Origin: Volvox africanus
Taxonomy: Eukaryota > Chlorophyta > Chlorophyceae > Chlamydomonadales > Volvocaceae
DNA: 64,000 bases
Reading direction: 5' to 3'
Assembly (NCBI GenBank): GCA_030268105.1
Contig: BSDZ01000089.1
Span: 2,356,001-2,420,000 of the forward strand
The position numbers and the translations under genes were made by a program. The notes under the pieces were generated by a model. It made no database searches. It had not been told where the DNA came from and worked only from the letters and a program-made list of their open reading frames with translations. Within the stretch, counting starts at the first letter, position 1. Each line of letters begins with the position of its first letter. Below are positions 24,501 to 35,866 of the stretch, piece by piece.

Positions 24501-27037
24501 TGTTGTGGCTTACTCTTGCCGGAAAATTGCCTCCCTCTGCTGGATCGTCCTATGCGCGCAGCTGCCCACCTCACGCTGGCTCCGCCTTTTAGTATCGACC
24601 TTAACTACTGCGGCCTAGGAACGATGCAGTATGAGGACTTGGACCAGGTGCGGTAAGGCGGAGCGAGAGTCCCGGTGTGCATATGAGTGGTGCTGTTGCG
24701 GTCCAGATGCCGTCCTCCGCTCGATTCGCCTTCACGTTCGCATCAATTGCGTTGCCTGAACTGCTGAGCCGACCCGTCACCTTCTCGGCCGGACTGCCAA
24801 TGTTCTCACTTCGTGCACATCGCGTGCAGGTGGTTGCGGAGTTCGTGGAACCCCTGACGCAGAACTGCATGACAGTTACCAGTCACAGGTGAGGGCGGCT
24901 GGCGAATCCTTTTCATCCCTCCCATATCCCCTTCGCCACCACCTAGTATGCGCACACACTACCCCATCAGAACGCTCCTCCACAGGTATTTGAGAAAGCG
25001 CGTTGCTACCCTCTACCGCCTGATGGCTGGCCTTGCAGGAAGTACATTGACCTTGCCCTAGCAGTGGTGGAGGAGCGGGTGCGGCAGGAAAAACAGGCCA
25101 ACCCTAAAGTGCATCCCTACTACCTCACAATACAGAAGGTATGGCCCGTATACGGGTTTTAGGGTTTAGAGTTGGCACAGGCGCACTGCTGTAATGGTCG
25201 CGAAGGTGAGACCTCACTCACTCACTCACGGGAAAAGAGATGTTTTGCAACCCCGTCGTATTATGTACATATGTACATTCTTATGTGTTGCGTCTGCCGG
25301 ACCATGGACCTCTGTGTACATGTACTAGTCTGGCTGTCCTTTCCTGTCGCCTTCCTGTCTGTCGTCATGTTGCAGAAACTTTCGCCTGCGCCCCACCTGT
25401 TGCGGCCTGTGCAGGGCAGCACATTCCACATTGTCTTTTGCGTGAACCAATCTGTTCACAAGGAGTCCTTCCACGCCACGCCGAAGGGCTTCTACTTCCG
25501 GTCTCGCACGTATTCAGACATCGAACACGTGCTTGCGGTTTTCAAGAAACAGCCAGTGGACCCGTGAGTTGCACCGTCGAGTGGGGGGGGGGAGGGGAGA
25601 AAGGGTGAATAGGGGCAGCTGGGCGCCCCAAGGCAGTGCGCCTTGGGGCGCCCAGGGGAAGGGGGTTTGGCGGGAAGGAGGGGTTCGCATGCTCGGTGCG
25701 AGAAGCATGCAGAGGCGAAATCGTCGAAGCGAAGGGTCATGAGCGGGTTCAGAGGGAACATCAGAGGTCTTGGAGGGAAGCGGCTGAATGTCAGTCAAGA
25801 GAGACGTGCAGAAATTCCGAGTTATGTAGCTGCCGGTCGCTGGCACCGTGTAGTCGTCTCCCGGCCACATACTCCTGATCTGGACACACTGCTTCCGGCA
25901 ACTCCGCGCTATGCGGAAGCTCGGTGTCGACATGGCTTCCCTTCCGCATATCTGATGCATCCGCAATCCTTCTTACACTGTCGGCGCGGCAAACCGCACC
26001 TGGGGCAAACGGAGAGGAACAGCTGTCCGGTGTCCCGGGAAGTTCTTTACCTTGTTGATTCTCATGTGCAAAGGGATCGTTCTTCTACGCCGTGGCTTAG
26101 CGCAATATTTGCTCTACTGCATGGGCATCAACGACTCGCTTCTCATCGAGTCCATCAACAGAGCTTGCCTGAACCTGTCCGTGAACCCGCGTGTTATGGC
26201 TATCTCTCAGGAGCAAGCGTGCCGGTGCCCACCGGGCCGAGGCCATGGGCTACTCGGGGCCAGGTGGCGCCCGGGACGTGCCCCACATGCGGACTGGTAT
26301 GCAGGTGAGGTCGCGGGGCGGGCCGAGCGACGCAACTGAGAGACGGCCGGGCGGGTGCAGTGGTGGGGAGCGGTGGGCGAGTGCAGTGGTTGGCTGAGGG
26401 ACTGGACCTAGAGGCTGTTGGGTTTAATGTTCAGGTCGGGAAACCTCCTGCTGCTGGCATGGATCTCTAGGAGATTACCGATTGGTTAAGCAGTGATGCA
26501 ACGATGCAGGAGTTCGTATTGGTTTGAGGTTTGTCAGGTCCTGGCTGTGAGACAGGGTGTTGCTTCGTGTTCATGTAGGCGCTATAGCCTTTTTAGGGTC
26601 CCAGTACGCGGTTGCGGTAGTGCCGGCAAGCCCGCCCCGGGAAGGCGTCAAATGCATCACTTCCAGAGCATCCAGGGCAAGACTTTTCCGGACTGAACGT
26701 TGCCTTTTCCTGTTCGAACACTCCCTGCGTGGTATTTGTTCTGTTGTCCTTGATACCACAGCCAAACGGCAGCCAGTACGGCGGGGGCATGTCCTACGGG
26801 CAGTACGGTGGCTCGTACTACGGTGGCGGAGCGGGCGGAGGGAGCCAGTACCCGCCGACGCAGGCGTATGGAGCAGGTCACGGGGGAATGTACGGAGGCG
26901 GAGGGCCGCACTATTCTGGTGGAAGCGGAAGCCACGGTGGATTCCCACCGCCGCCACCGCCATATACCTCGCAGGGTGGTGGATCGTACAACCAGTATGG
27001 TCAACAGGGAAGGAGTGGGGGTTACAACCAGTGGTGA
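9540..27037 (+). CDS. SPT6: Transcription elongation factor SPT6
   Basis: SPT6 is a histone chaperone and elongation factor that travels with RNA polymerase II. About 36 exons are visible. Exons with firm edges include 9540-9698, 9765-9950, 11164-11304, 11824-12051, 12458-12544, 12913-13098, 13281-13508, 13756-13961, 14423-14624, 14927-15109, 15309-15344 and 15756-15905. Order of parts: acidic N-terminus (YEADGFIVDDAEEEEE; MADFIVEGDDG); core helices (FFERYEEVPVVAMYRKE); YqgF-like region (18.5-19.0 kb, AVVFLNELGNMVDFF); helix-hairpin-helix (20.8 kb, LLQFVPGLGPRKAGALLAAL); S1 domain (22823-23070, VVLINSGTEGMVRAEDVSS); tandem SH2 (23.4-25.6 kb, CIIRPNVRGNPNVLDISIK and HATPKGFYFRSRTYSDIEHV); Gly/Tyr-rich tail (26762-27037), ending in TGA. 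The start is the first ATG after the CTTTTTCAG run. Exons between about 16.0 and 17.0 kb are least certain, and one intron (11305-11823) seems to use a GC donor. No disabling change was found. Confidence 0.97.
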
Positions 27038-27167
27038 GGGAAATCGCTTTCCCAGGAGACTGCGGGTGGGTGGTGTAGCTTCGCCCGCGCCCGGTGTTGC
27101 GCACATACATATGCACGGTGCTGTGCACGCCGAAATAAAAGTGCTGCAACGTGGGCGAATGGGCACG

Positions 27168-27172
27168 TGTAA
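27168..27172 (+). terminator. TGTAA polyadenylation signal of SPT6
   Basis: TGTAA lies about 130 bases after the SPT6 stop, at the typical position and with the typical sequence of a green-algal polyadenylation signal. Confidence 0.6.
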
Positions 27173-28716
27173 TTGTATCTAGTGAGCCACGCGGAGGTCG
27201 CTTGCACGCGGCCGCAACGACAAGTTGTTGCGGATGGCTTGGAGGTAGCGCCTTTAGGGTCGAGATGGGGGGGTTCACTGTCCGGGAGCAGCGGACAGCA
27301 GCTTGACTTTGAGGTTGATCCTAGGCAGCGCCTCTTCCCTTAGGAAAATGTGTTACAACTATCTTGTCCATTTCATTTTCTCTAGAGGCTGTTACGCCGC
27401 ACCTTCGAAAGCAGATGCTAGAGCGGCGCATCAGGCTGTTAGCAGTGTTACCGCCCACAGCTAGTTTATGGCACTTAATTGTGTGGCTATGTCTTATGGC
27501 TACTCCGACGCTTTCAGACATCCCACATGGTCTGTGGCCCCAAGCCAAAGCAATCCTGGCGTCGGCAACCCACCCAGGCGAGCTGGTTAACCCTGACCTA
27601 CCCTGGTTCGACAGTTTCAGAGTACGACCACTCTGGTCCTCCTTTCACACATCCATTCAGCCTGCCCTGAAAGCGCCATCGTCATCACCCGGCCCCCCTC
27701 CCAAGGCAACCCCACGTCCGTGGGATGCGCCGCCTTTTCCTGCATGTCCCTGCTGACATGAGAAAGTGAATTTCGCCAACACCATTCAGTTCGCGCAACG
27801 GAGTCCGTCTATGCAAACCTGCAGACCATTGGCCATGTCCGTTGCCACTTCGCGGAAAAGCGCTGTCTGGTAATATATACGTTACACGAGATGTGACCTC
27901 TGTGGTGGGCACGGTGGGGGCGGTGGTGGGACGCGCCGCCAAATTCAATTCTGTTCCAGTGCGGTGTTTGTGTGCGTGTGCCTGTGTGGCGTTGGCAATA
28001 AATGAACGAAATTCCAACTTCGAAACAGACACTATATTCATTGCCATGTCGTACTGATCTGAGGACCGGAATCTCATGCCCAGGCCCCTCCTCGAGCTTG
28101 CGGGCGGAGTGGATTGTAGCTGGAACCATAACTGTAGACTACTGGGGGAAAAGGAGTCGAAGTCAGATACACCAAGCAGTTTGCAGATTTCCCTACGACA
28201 AGAACCCAGTGGTGGCATGTCAGCCACTGGAAACGTCCTTCCTGAGCTAAACGCTAAGTACTTCTCACTAATTACACTTCATTGCGACTTGCTGCGCCGG
28301 CTACACACTGCTGCGGCTCCACCCATCCCGAAGTGCCCTTACCTGGCCCTACTCCGCCTTTCAGTCCCCCATTTCCCTCCCCCTCACGTCCACCACCCGC
28401 TTTCTCAGTAACAGTACTTGTGCGCCACCAAGCCATCATCCAAGCCTACCCTGCACATGATCTGCTTGGCTGTGCCCAATCCAAGCGTGTGTGCTGCTGT
28501 GACAAGCCAGCGATGCACACGACCCGTGACCGACCAACATCATCTAGATACGCCCAGCACGCGCAAATCACAGTTCTCATCCCATTCCTTCCAGTCCGTT
28601 TCAAAAACGATCCCGCCCCTCCCCTCCCTACCGCTAACACACACCGCCAACGCACCCATAGCTTCAAATTCCATCTCCCTGCAGCAGAATACAGTACCGC
28701 CCCCCGAGCTGCAGTA
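27173..28716. other. Convergent intergenic region between SPT6 and YbeY-HAD
   Basis: The two neighbouring genes end towards each other here. Open frames on the plus strand near 28.3-29.1 kb run antisense into the last HAD exon and show no family resemblance. A minus-strand TGTAA at 28272-28276 may be the polyadenylation signal of YbeY-HAD, 440 bases past its stop. No gene was recognised. Confidence 0.5.
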
Positions 28717-31700
28717 CTACAGCACGAATCGCTCAAAGGCCTCCGCCACACCGCCGTCGTCGTGTCCCGCCACCACCGCCGCTGCTGCAGCTCGCACTGC
28801 CGGCACCGCGTTGCCCATTGCCACTCCGAGGCCTGCTCCGGCGACCATTTCCAAATCGTTGCCTCCATCACCTACTGCCATAAGGGCCGAGGGCGGGAGG
28901 CCCAGGTGGTTCAACAGTCGCCGTACACCCGCCCACTTGTTCACCCCCGAAGGCACGATCTCGAGCATGTTGGGAACCGCCTGTGTGCGCAGTGGTGGTC
29001 GGGCAAAAGGGTTGGATCTCGGGAGGGTGGGTTACCTCACTTTTTCGTTTTTCAGTTGGGTCGGGTTAAAAGTTGACGAGATGTTTGGTTGAGAGAGCAC
29101 GCATGCGCCCAAGAAGGAAAGCAGGTTCGCGACACACCAAGGGAGAGGCCTCCCGCACCGCCGCAGAGGAAGCCGACCCGACAGGACTGGGGACATGCAA
29201 GCACTCCAACTTCACCCACAGTAAGCTAATTCTATCCATCACCACCACCACCTAATGCCACCACAAATAAGCCCCAGAAGGCTTAGGGTCGGCACCTCCT
29301 CCAACGAGACTTGGAGGTGGGGGATCCCCGACTGGTGGTTCAGCTCCCAACTCAACGAAGTGCCGACTCGTCGGTGCGACGGACAGCCTCATCAAAACCT
29401 CCAATCAACTAACCTCAAGCCGCTCAGTCGCTTCAAAAAGGCACTTCCCTCACGTTACGCACCCGCCCGGGCCCCAGCGCCGGTCCCAACGCACCTGCAT
29501 GACCTGCGCTTCGGAACCCTCAAGCTGTCTTGTCCAGTACGGCAATAATTCGTTTGTTACTGTACCCGGGTCGGTCATAAAAAGCATCTTCCGGACTGGC
29601 GGGCCGGTCCGCAGCGAAGCAGCCGAGGGTACCACCTTCGGCGGGGTGGGGTGTGTGAGAAAGGGATCGGATACGGCCGATCGGCATTTCTTCAAAACGG
29701 GCAGGAATGGAGGGGGCATTGAAGGACGGGCAGGGTCAGGGGTTCCGACAAGAGAGAGGACTGCGCCTTACGAGCTGTGAGCATCCCTCCAAGTGCATCG
29801 CCCCCCGGTCCGTCCAGGTCAGCAGATGCGGCTATTCACCGCCCGCCACTGCCCGATCCAGTGCCCCCGGCATTTCCCTGGACGCTCCCCACCTCCGCCA
29901 GCGGCTCATAGTACGTGGTGTGCAGCTCCCTGATCTCCGCCGTTAGGTCCGGGGTGGCGCAGGTGTCCCCTAGGAACACGCACAGCGCCACCCCCGAAGC
30001 GGCCGAGTACCTGGTTGACCCGAAGGGGGGTCGGCAGCTCGTCCGTTAACTCTTGTGTGACCGGTGCGTGATCAGTCGTATCGCGAACAGCATGACGAGT
30101 CAACTGAACTGATAGGCGGCACTGCAGGCAGATGTTACAAACCCTAAAACCTGTGTTCCTGTGCAGCAGCTACCCCGGAACTACACCTTCGAATAAACAC
30201 GCGGATCCATTAAGACCGCGATGATTTAAGACGATGGATTACCACGTGGAGTTATGACGCCACTAACAAGGGGGGTCAGCGGGTGGGCGGTGTTGAGAGC
30301 GTCCCGCAGTACCTACTTGTACGCAGCCTCCACAACTGAGTGCGGCAACGCGGCATCCGATAGCGCCGCCCCGCCACGTCCGTGCACAGCCAAGCCCTGA
30401 GGTGGGGGGCCAAGGCCCTCACTGAGCGGAACAGAGAAGGACAACTTCGCTGCTGGTTGCGGGAAACCTTACGGGGAGGCGGTATGGCCCGCGGTGGTGT
30501 CGCATGATGTCAATGAAGACACCACCCAACCAGCGTAGCGGCAGCCGCACACACACGAACCACCAAAATACCTGCAAGAATACGCCCGGGCCCTGTGGCC
30601 ACACCAGCAGCCCCGGTTCCGCTAGGCCAGCGGAGGCTGCCGCCGCCAGCGCCGCGGGCCGGGCCTTGCCTGTGGCCGCCACCACTATCACCCCAGCGTC
30701 TGCCGCCGCGCGGATGGCCGCCGCGGAGGAGGGCAGGATGCGGCTTCGGCTGTCCAAAAGAGTGCCGTCTGGAGGAATGGATGAGAGTTCGACCAAATGC
30801 ATTGACACAAAATCGGAAGGAAGGAGCCAAACACATAATTAGTGTTCAGGCACGACTGTTATGGCACGACTAATATGCCCCTGGAGTTCCAGGTTCTACC
30901 CCGACCGAGAGCGGGCCAAAGACCCTAATGTTAAGGGCAGGGTGCCCCCATGTCGATGGACGGTGACGACCCCAATTAAAGTGACCTGCGAGCTGACCAG
31001 TAGCGGGGTTGACGCCTTAGTTGATTCGGCAGATTCCGCTGGATGCTGGTGGTGGGTGCTGAACCTGGGAAAACCACTGATTTCGGAGAAGTCGGCATGG
31101 GAGACTGGATGAGGGTGCCCCGAAACACCGGGGAAGGTAGGGACTGCCAGGTTAGTGGCCACAGGTGATGTACCCCCCTATCCTACACACATAATATATG
31201 TGTGTGAGTAGTATGTCCGTGTGTTTCGTTCGCTTCACTTAAAATGAGAGATATGGTGGGCTCCTCCAAGGGGGCCTTGTCCTCCGCAGCGTCGAGGATT
31301 GCACCCAGAGAGTTCCCGCTTACCGGCGGTAGCTAATGGCTGCACGAGATGATGGGGTTGTACCTCCCCCCCGCCCCGCCCCGCTCTCCCCCCGTACTCA
31401 ACCCACCCAAATCGAGCGCTACAATCGCCACCTCGCGTGTGCGATGTCGTGGCCGCTGCGTGCCGTACCCTGCCGTCGCAACGAATGCTGCACTGGCGGT
31501 TCCTCCGGCGGCTGTAGCCGCAGCGCTGGTGCTCGTGACCCCGTCGCCGTCGGCGCCATCTGACGCCCTCTTCGCATCAGCCGAGCCGTTTGAAGCCGCC
31601 GCTACGGCCGCTGTCGCTGCCGCGGCTGCAGTTAAAGACACACTGCTGCCAGCCCCACCGTCACCATCATCTCCTCCAGCACGGCAGTAGCATCGCACTA

Positions 31701-34700
31701 CAGAACTGGCGTAGCGCCCGCCATCAGCATGGAGCCAGCGACCTCCGCTTGTCCCTCTCGGTGACACCAGCAGCTGGGACCGCGAGGCACCGATGTACGG
31801 AATCGGCGGGACTGAGCTGCCAGGGCCGTATAAGCTAGCGCTGCCACTGCTGGCGGCCGGCCCCGCCAGGCCAACGGAGGAGTCCATATTGAAGGCCCTC
31901 CTAGCACCCTGACCACCTTTTGCCCCGTGCAGGGCCCTCGCCCCTCTGCCTCCACCGCCTCCACCAGCAGATCCTCTGCCGCCCTCCCTTCCCTGCTGTC
32001 TCAATGACGACGACGGCGACGGCGACGACCACGGCGTCTGCTGCCCTGAATCGGGGCCCCGCACCTCTGCCGCCGATCCGCTGGCTCCTTCCTTCTCTCT
32101 CCTCCTTTCCTCCGCCCGAGGATCTCGCGACGCCGCCTTCTCCTCCGCTGCCCCCTTTCCGCTGCCTCCCTCCCTTGCCATCTCCTGCCATAGAAACCCA
32201 GCTCCCGCGCCCGCCGTAATGCCGCCGCCACTACGTCGTGCTGCCGCCTTTCCCTCGCCCTGCCCTTGCCGCCCCTGACCCTCTCTTCCCAAACTGCCCA
32301 CTGCCCCCTCATCATCACCTGGGTTATCGATCCCCCTCTGCTCCTCCGACCCCTCCTCCGCTGCTGCAATCAGACCCTTCCCCTGCCATTTCAGTTCCGC
32401 CAGCACAGCCCGCTCCTCCTCCGCCATTGCCTCGTGGGCCTCCCGACCTCTCTCATGGTCGTACCCAGCCAAATGCAGCAAGCCGTGAACCAGCAGGATG
32501 CGACACTCGTCCAGCAAAGAGTGGCTGCGGTTGCGAGGGAAGGTAATTACCGGAGGAGGAGGGGAGGGGGGGAGGGCGGTAGCCGACAGATGCGTGTGAG
32601 TGGGGACACGCGCGCGGGCGCGTGCCCAGCTGACTTGGGAAGGCAATGTCAATTCATCATTTTGCCGCTTTGCAATTCCCCTGACCGATAAGGGAGGACT
32701 GCTTGGAAGGTCAAAATGAACACACGTGGCGCATACACTTGGCGCTGTACAGCAGCGGTGGCGCCCTCCGCTGAGAGGAAAGGTCGTACATGTGCACAAC
32801 GGCATTGAGGAGGCATCAGGCGATCAGAAATCCCCCGAAGTTCATGTGAAGTACATGTGTGGGTATGTGTTCATCCGTGTACGTGTCAGTGTATGTATCT
32901 GCGGGAATCCCGATTCTCGGTTTAGAGCCCCCCGTTGCTCAACAGAAACCCCAACCCGACCCCTTCGTTGCCACTGCGCCGGGACCCCGTTCCGATCCGC
33001 CTCCTTCTGTGCTCCAAACGCCAGCCACACCCCCGTAGCTCATAGTACTATGCTGGAGCCCTTGGGTCCAACCCCCCCCCTTCACCGCACCTCCTCCTGT
33101 CCCCATCCACCTCCCCGTGCCCTCACCCGTGCTCGGCCGCCTGTCGCTCCGCCGTGTCCAGCGACACCACCAAGTCCCCCATCAGCTTCAGGGGCAAGTG
33201 CACCTGTGCTTGTGGATCGGGGAGGAAGGGGGGAAGGACAAGGAAGGGGAGAGGCAGGAATGAGAGGGGGGAAGCCGAATAAGACGAATCCTGGTGCGGA
33301 TACTTAAAGCACGAGGACTAACCGTGAGAGGGGGGAGTGAGGCAGTGCTGCTCCTGACTGCAGCGGAGCTTTCCGCCTCAGGTGTCGCACCTCCTAGGAG
33401 CCGACACACCGTATGGGGTACTGCTTCGCCGCCAGCATCATCATCAAGGCAAATACTATACGACACTTCGGTTTCTATTGCTCTTCTTTCTTTCTGCGTC
33501 TATTCGCGGCCTTGGCGGCTACCTGATGTCTGAGGAAAGTTCACCTTGCCTACCTGAAGGACGAGGCCAGCCGCCATCATGAACCCTCACGGTTAGTGAT
33601 TGCACTCTTTGGCGGCGTCCCTACAGCAGTTCCGAGCCTCGTGTATACGCCTCCCCCTTCCCTCCGTCTTCACCACCACTACCTCTTCGATCCCCCCTCC
33701 TCGTACGGGGCGAGGATTCGTTCCACCAACTTTATAATGTCGGTATAGGCAGAAATACAGAGGACAAGAAAAATTCCTTGTCGGCGTAAAAAAATAATGT
33801 TTTCCACCGTCAATCCCTGTACTGCATTCCTTACTTGCAACATCCTTAACCTTCTTGACTTTGAGCTGCTCTCCACTTTCCTCCTCCTTCCCCCCATCAC
33901 CCTCATAATCCCCCCCCCTTCCTCCTCCTTCCCCCCATCACCCTCATTATCCCCCCTTCCTCCTCCTTCCCCCCATCACCCTCATAATCCCCCCTTCCTC
34001 CTCCTTCCCCCCATCACCCACCCGGTAGTCCAGGTCGTCTTCCATCTCAAAGGACAGCACGTCGGTGGCGGAATCCCTTCCCCGGTGGCGGCTGTTAAGG
34101 TCCCGAATGTGCGGATCGTCGCACAGGACGAGGGAGAGAAGTGCAATACCTAATGGGGGACGCGGGATGGGAGAGGAGGGGGAGAAGGGCTGGGCAAGAT
34201 GCAGATTGGAGCTTTGTGGTGAAAGCACATGAGTTCTCCCCCCTTTTTAAACGGACGAAGCACGCCACGAAAAAGGAGGGCGGAGGGGAAACCTGGACCT
34301 CAGCCTGAGAAATAAGGGGTTGAAGGGTTGAGGGGTTGAGCGTGGCTTGCCATCTCTCACGACCCGCTCCAGGAAATGGGGACAGGGGGGTGATATGACG
34401 AAAGCTGAAACACGTGACAGCGGGAGGGTGATCAGGGAGTGACCTGCTTGTGGAACGACGTGCAGACGGCGTCGTCGAGAGGAGGTGAAGAAGTTATGGC
34501 CTCATTCGGTGCTCGTCATGGAGGACAAAGGCAAGGGCTATGCCAATTTGGAGACAGCTAGGGTACGGGGCAGGTACTCCTGGGGGGTGTGGCTACCCCC
34601 AGGGGAGAGGTGGGGCCGGGGGACCGTGACGCAGACGTGAGCGGCGCAGAGAACCTCAGCCCCTTACCCGCACTTCCAGCTAGCTATGGGTAGCTTCTTT

Positions 34701-35662
34701 GTTTGGATTCATCCCCTTCGTCTCTCGCTTTAAATACTGCCTCCTCTCCTCCCTTTCCCTCCCATACGGCGGGGCCGAGGTGGGCGATAGGGAGGGAGGG
34801 CGAATGCGACAGAGGAGAAACCGAAATTTAAAACCCTAAACATCGAGAAGCCCAATCAGGTGGCCTGAGGACGCACTCACGGGGCATTTTCCATCCTGGG
34901 CTATTGAGGGCCCTGCGCTGCAGCACCACTTGCAAGGCAGCCGCGGCATCAGACCGAACTGCCCCCGCCAGTGGCTCCACTCGAGCACTGCAATTCAGTG
35001 CGCCGTACACACAGAGAGAGTTGGAAATGGTAGAGGGGTGAAAACGAGTTGCGGCACTGCACGCCAATCGTTGTCCAAGCCTGTCATTGGGACCATAGTA
35101 GTGATGGCAATGTTGTAGGATGCAGACTGTCTGTGTCTGTCCATAGATGTCAATATATGTGTACACATGTGTATATGTCTGGAAGTTCGGGAGAAGGAAC
35201 GGGGACGAGGGTCGGGAACTTTTAAAGTGGTGGCCACTTGGAGTACCCAGGAGATAGCGAAAGAACTAGTAGCACTCGCAGCATCTTCGAATGCGTAATT
35301 GCAAGCTCGTGGAAGGCGGATGCGGCGTCCGCATGTGGGCCTTACGGTGAGGTGCTCAGCGGGTTGCCCTCCACCAGCAAATCAATCCGCGGCTTGGCGG
35401 AATTGGGAGGACTGTGGCGCCGTTTCCGTAGTGCAGCAAGAACAAAACGCCGGGGAGGCTCGTAAACGAAACGGATTCCGCCATCACCATCGGCTTCAGG
35501 CCTACCGCTGCCTGTGGCTAGGATTGAAGAATTTGGAGTTGCAGTTGCGAGCAGGCATGTTCGTAGAGCCCGGCGCGATAGTAACGACACAGCAATGCAA
35601 GGCGACGCGAATAGTCGCAGCTTTTCCGGATTGAGGCAGCGCATATCATAAAATGCAATCAA
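28717..35662 (-). CDS. YBEY: YbeY endoribonuclease fused to a Cof-type HAD hydrolase, plastid-targeted
   Basis: Ten exons join with consistent phases into 849 codons including stop: 35346-35662, 34881-34987, 34022-34149, 33127-33203, 31407-32524, 30572-30768, 30317-30396, 29893-30010, 29495-29635, 28717-28980. The first exon is Arg/Ser/Ala-rich, like a plastid transit peptide; a second in-frame ATG at 35644 could also be the start. YbeY, a metal-dependent RNase for 16S rRNA 3' maturation, spans exons 2-5 and has SATDVLSFEME and the zinc motif HGLLHLAGYDHE (three His). A low-complexity Gly/Ala/Ser/Arg-rich linker of about 300 residues fills the rest of exon 5. The HAD domain follows, with motif I LDLDGT created across the exon 5/6 junction, a VAATGKARP segment (motif II region) and GDGGNDLEMV (motif IV). 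The same fusion is known in plants (Arabidopsis At2g25870). All catalytic motifs look intact. Confidence 0.95.
33878..34020. repeat. C/T-rich tandem repeat beginning at a splice donor
   Basis: Three full units and one partial unit of about 38-40 bp (TTCCTCCTCCTTCCCCCCAT then CACCCTCATAATCCCCCC) lie in the intron between YbeY-HAD exons 3 and 4. On the sense strand the array is G-rich and starts directly at the 5' splice site. Confidence 0.85.
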
Positions 35663-35866
35663 AACATTACAGGGATAAAAAGACTCTTAAGATGTTTCTG
35701 TAGCGTCTAAAATTCTTTCCGGGCCAACTGGCTAGCTGACAACGTACATGTGCGGGTTACGGAGCCACGGGCAATATTTTTGCAGTTTTGCTAATAGTTT
35801 ATAAATAACAATTTCTTATCTTGAAGTAAAAATAAAAAACTACTCGAGCCTATACTAAGTTTAAAA
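35663..35866. promoter_or_regulatory. Bidirectional promoter of YbeY-HAD and isochorismatase genes
   Basis: The two start codons face away from each other across only 204 bp, so control elements for both genes must lie here or inside the genes. The stretch is clearly AT-richer than the coding DNA on either side. No specific motif is assigned. Confidence 0.65.

Noticed and set aside
26571..27278. A 235-codon minus-strand open frame
   Set aside because: It mirrors the Gly/Tyr-rich SPT6 tail exon; repeats of low complexity keep several frames open.
28282..29092. Two overlapping plus-strand frames of 220-264 codons
   Set aside because: The right half is antisense to the final HAD exon and the left half shows no protein-like features.
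31349..32546. Several plus-strand open frames of 80-110 codons
   Set aside because: They are antisense to the low-complexity YbeY-HAD linker exon.
33878..34020. Regularly spaced repeats considered as a CRISPR-like array
   Set aside because: The units are head to tail without unique spacers, lie in an intron of a eukaryotic gene, and start at its splice donor.
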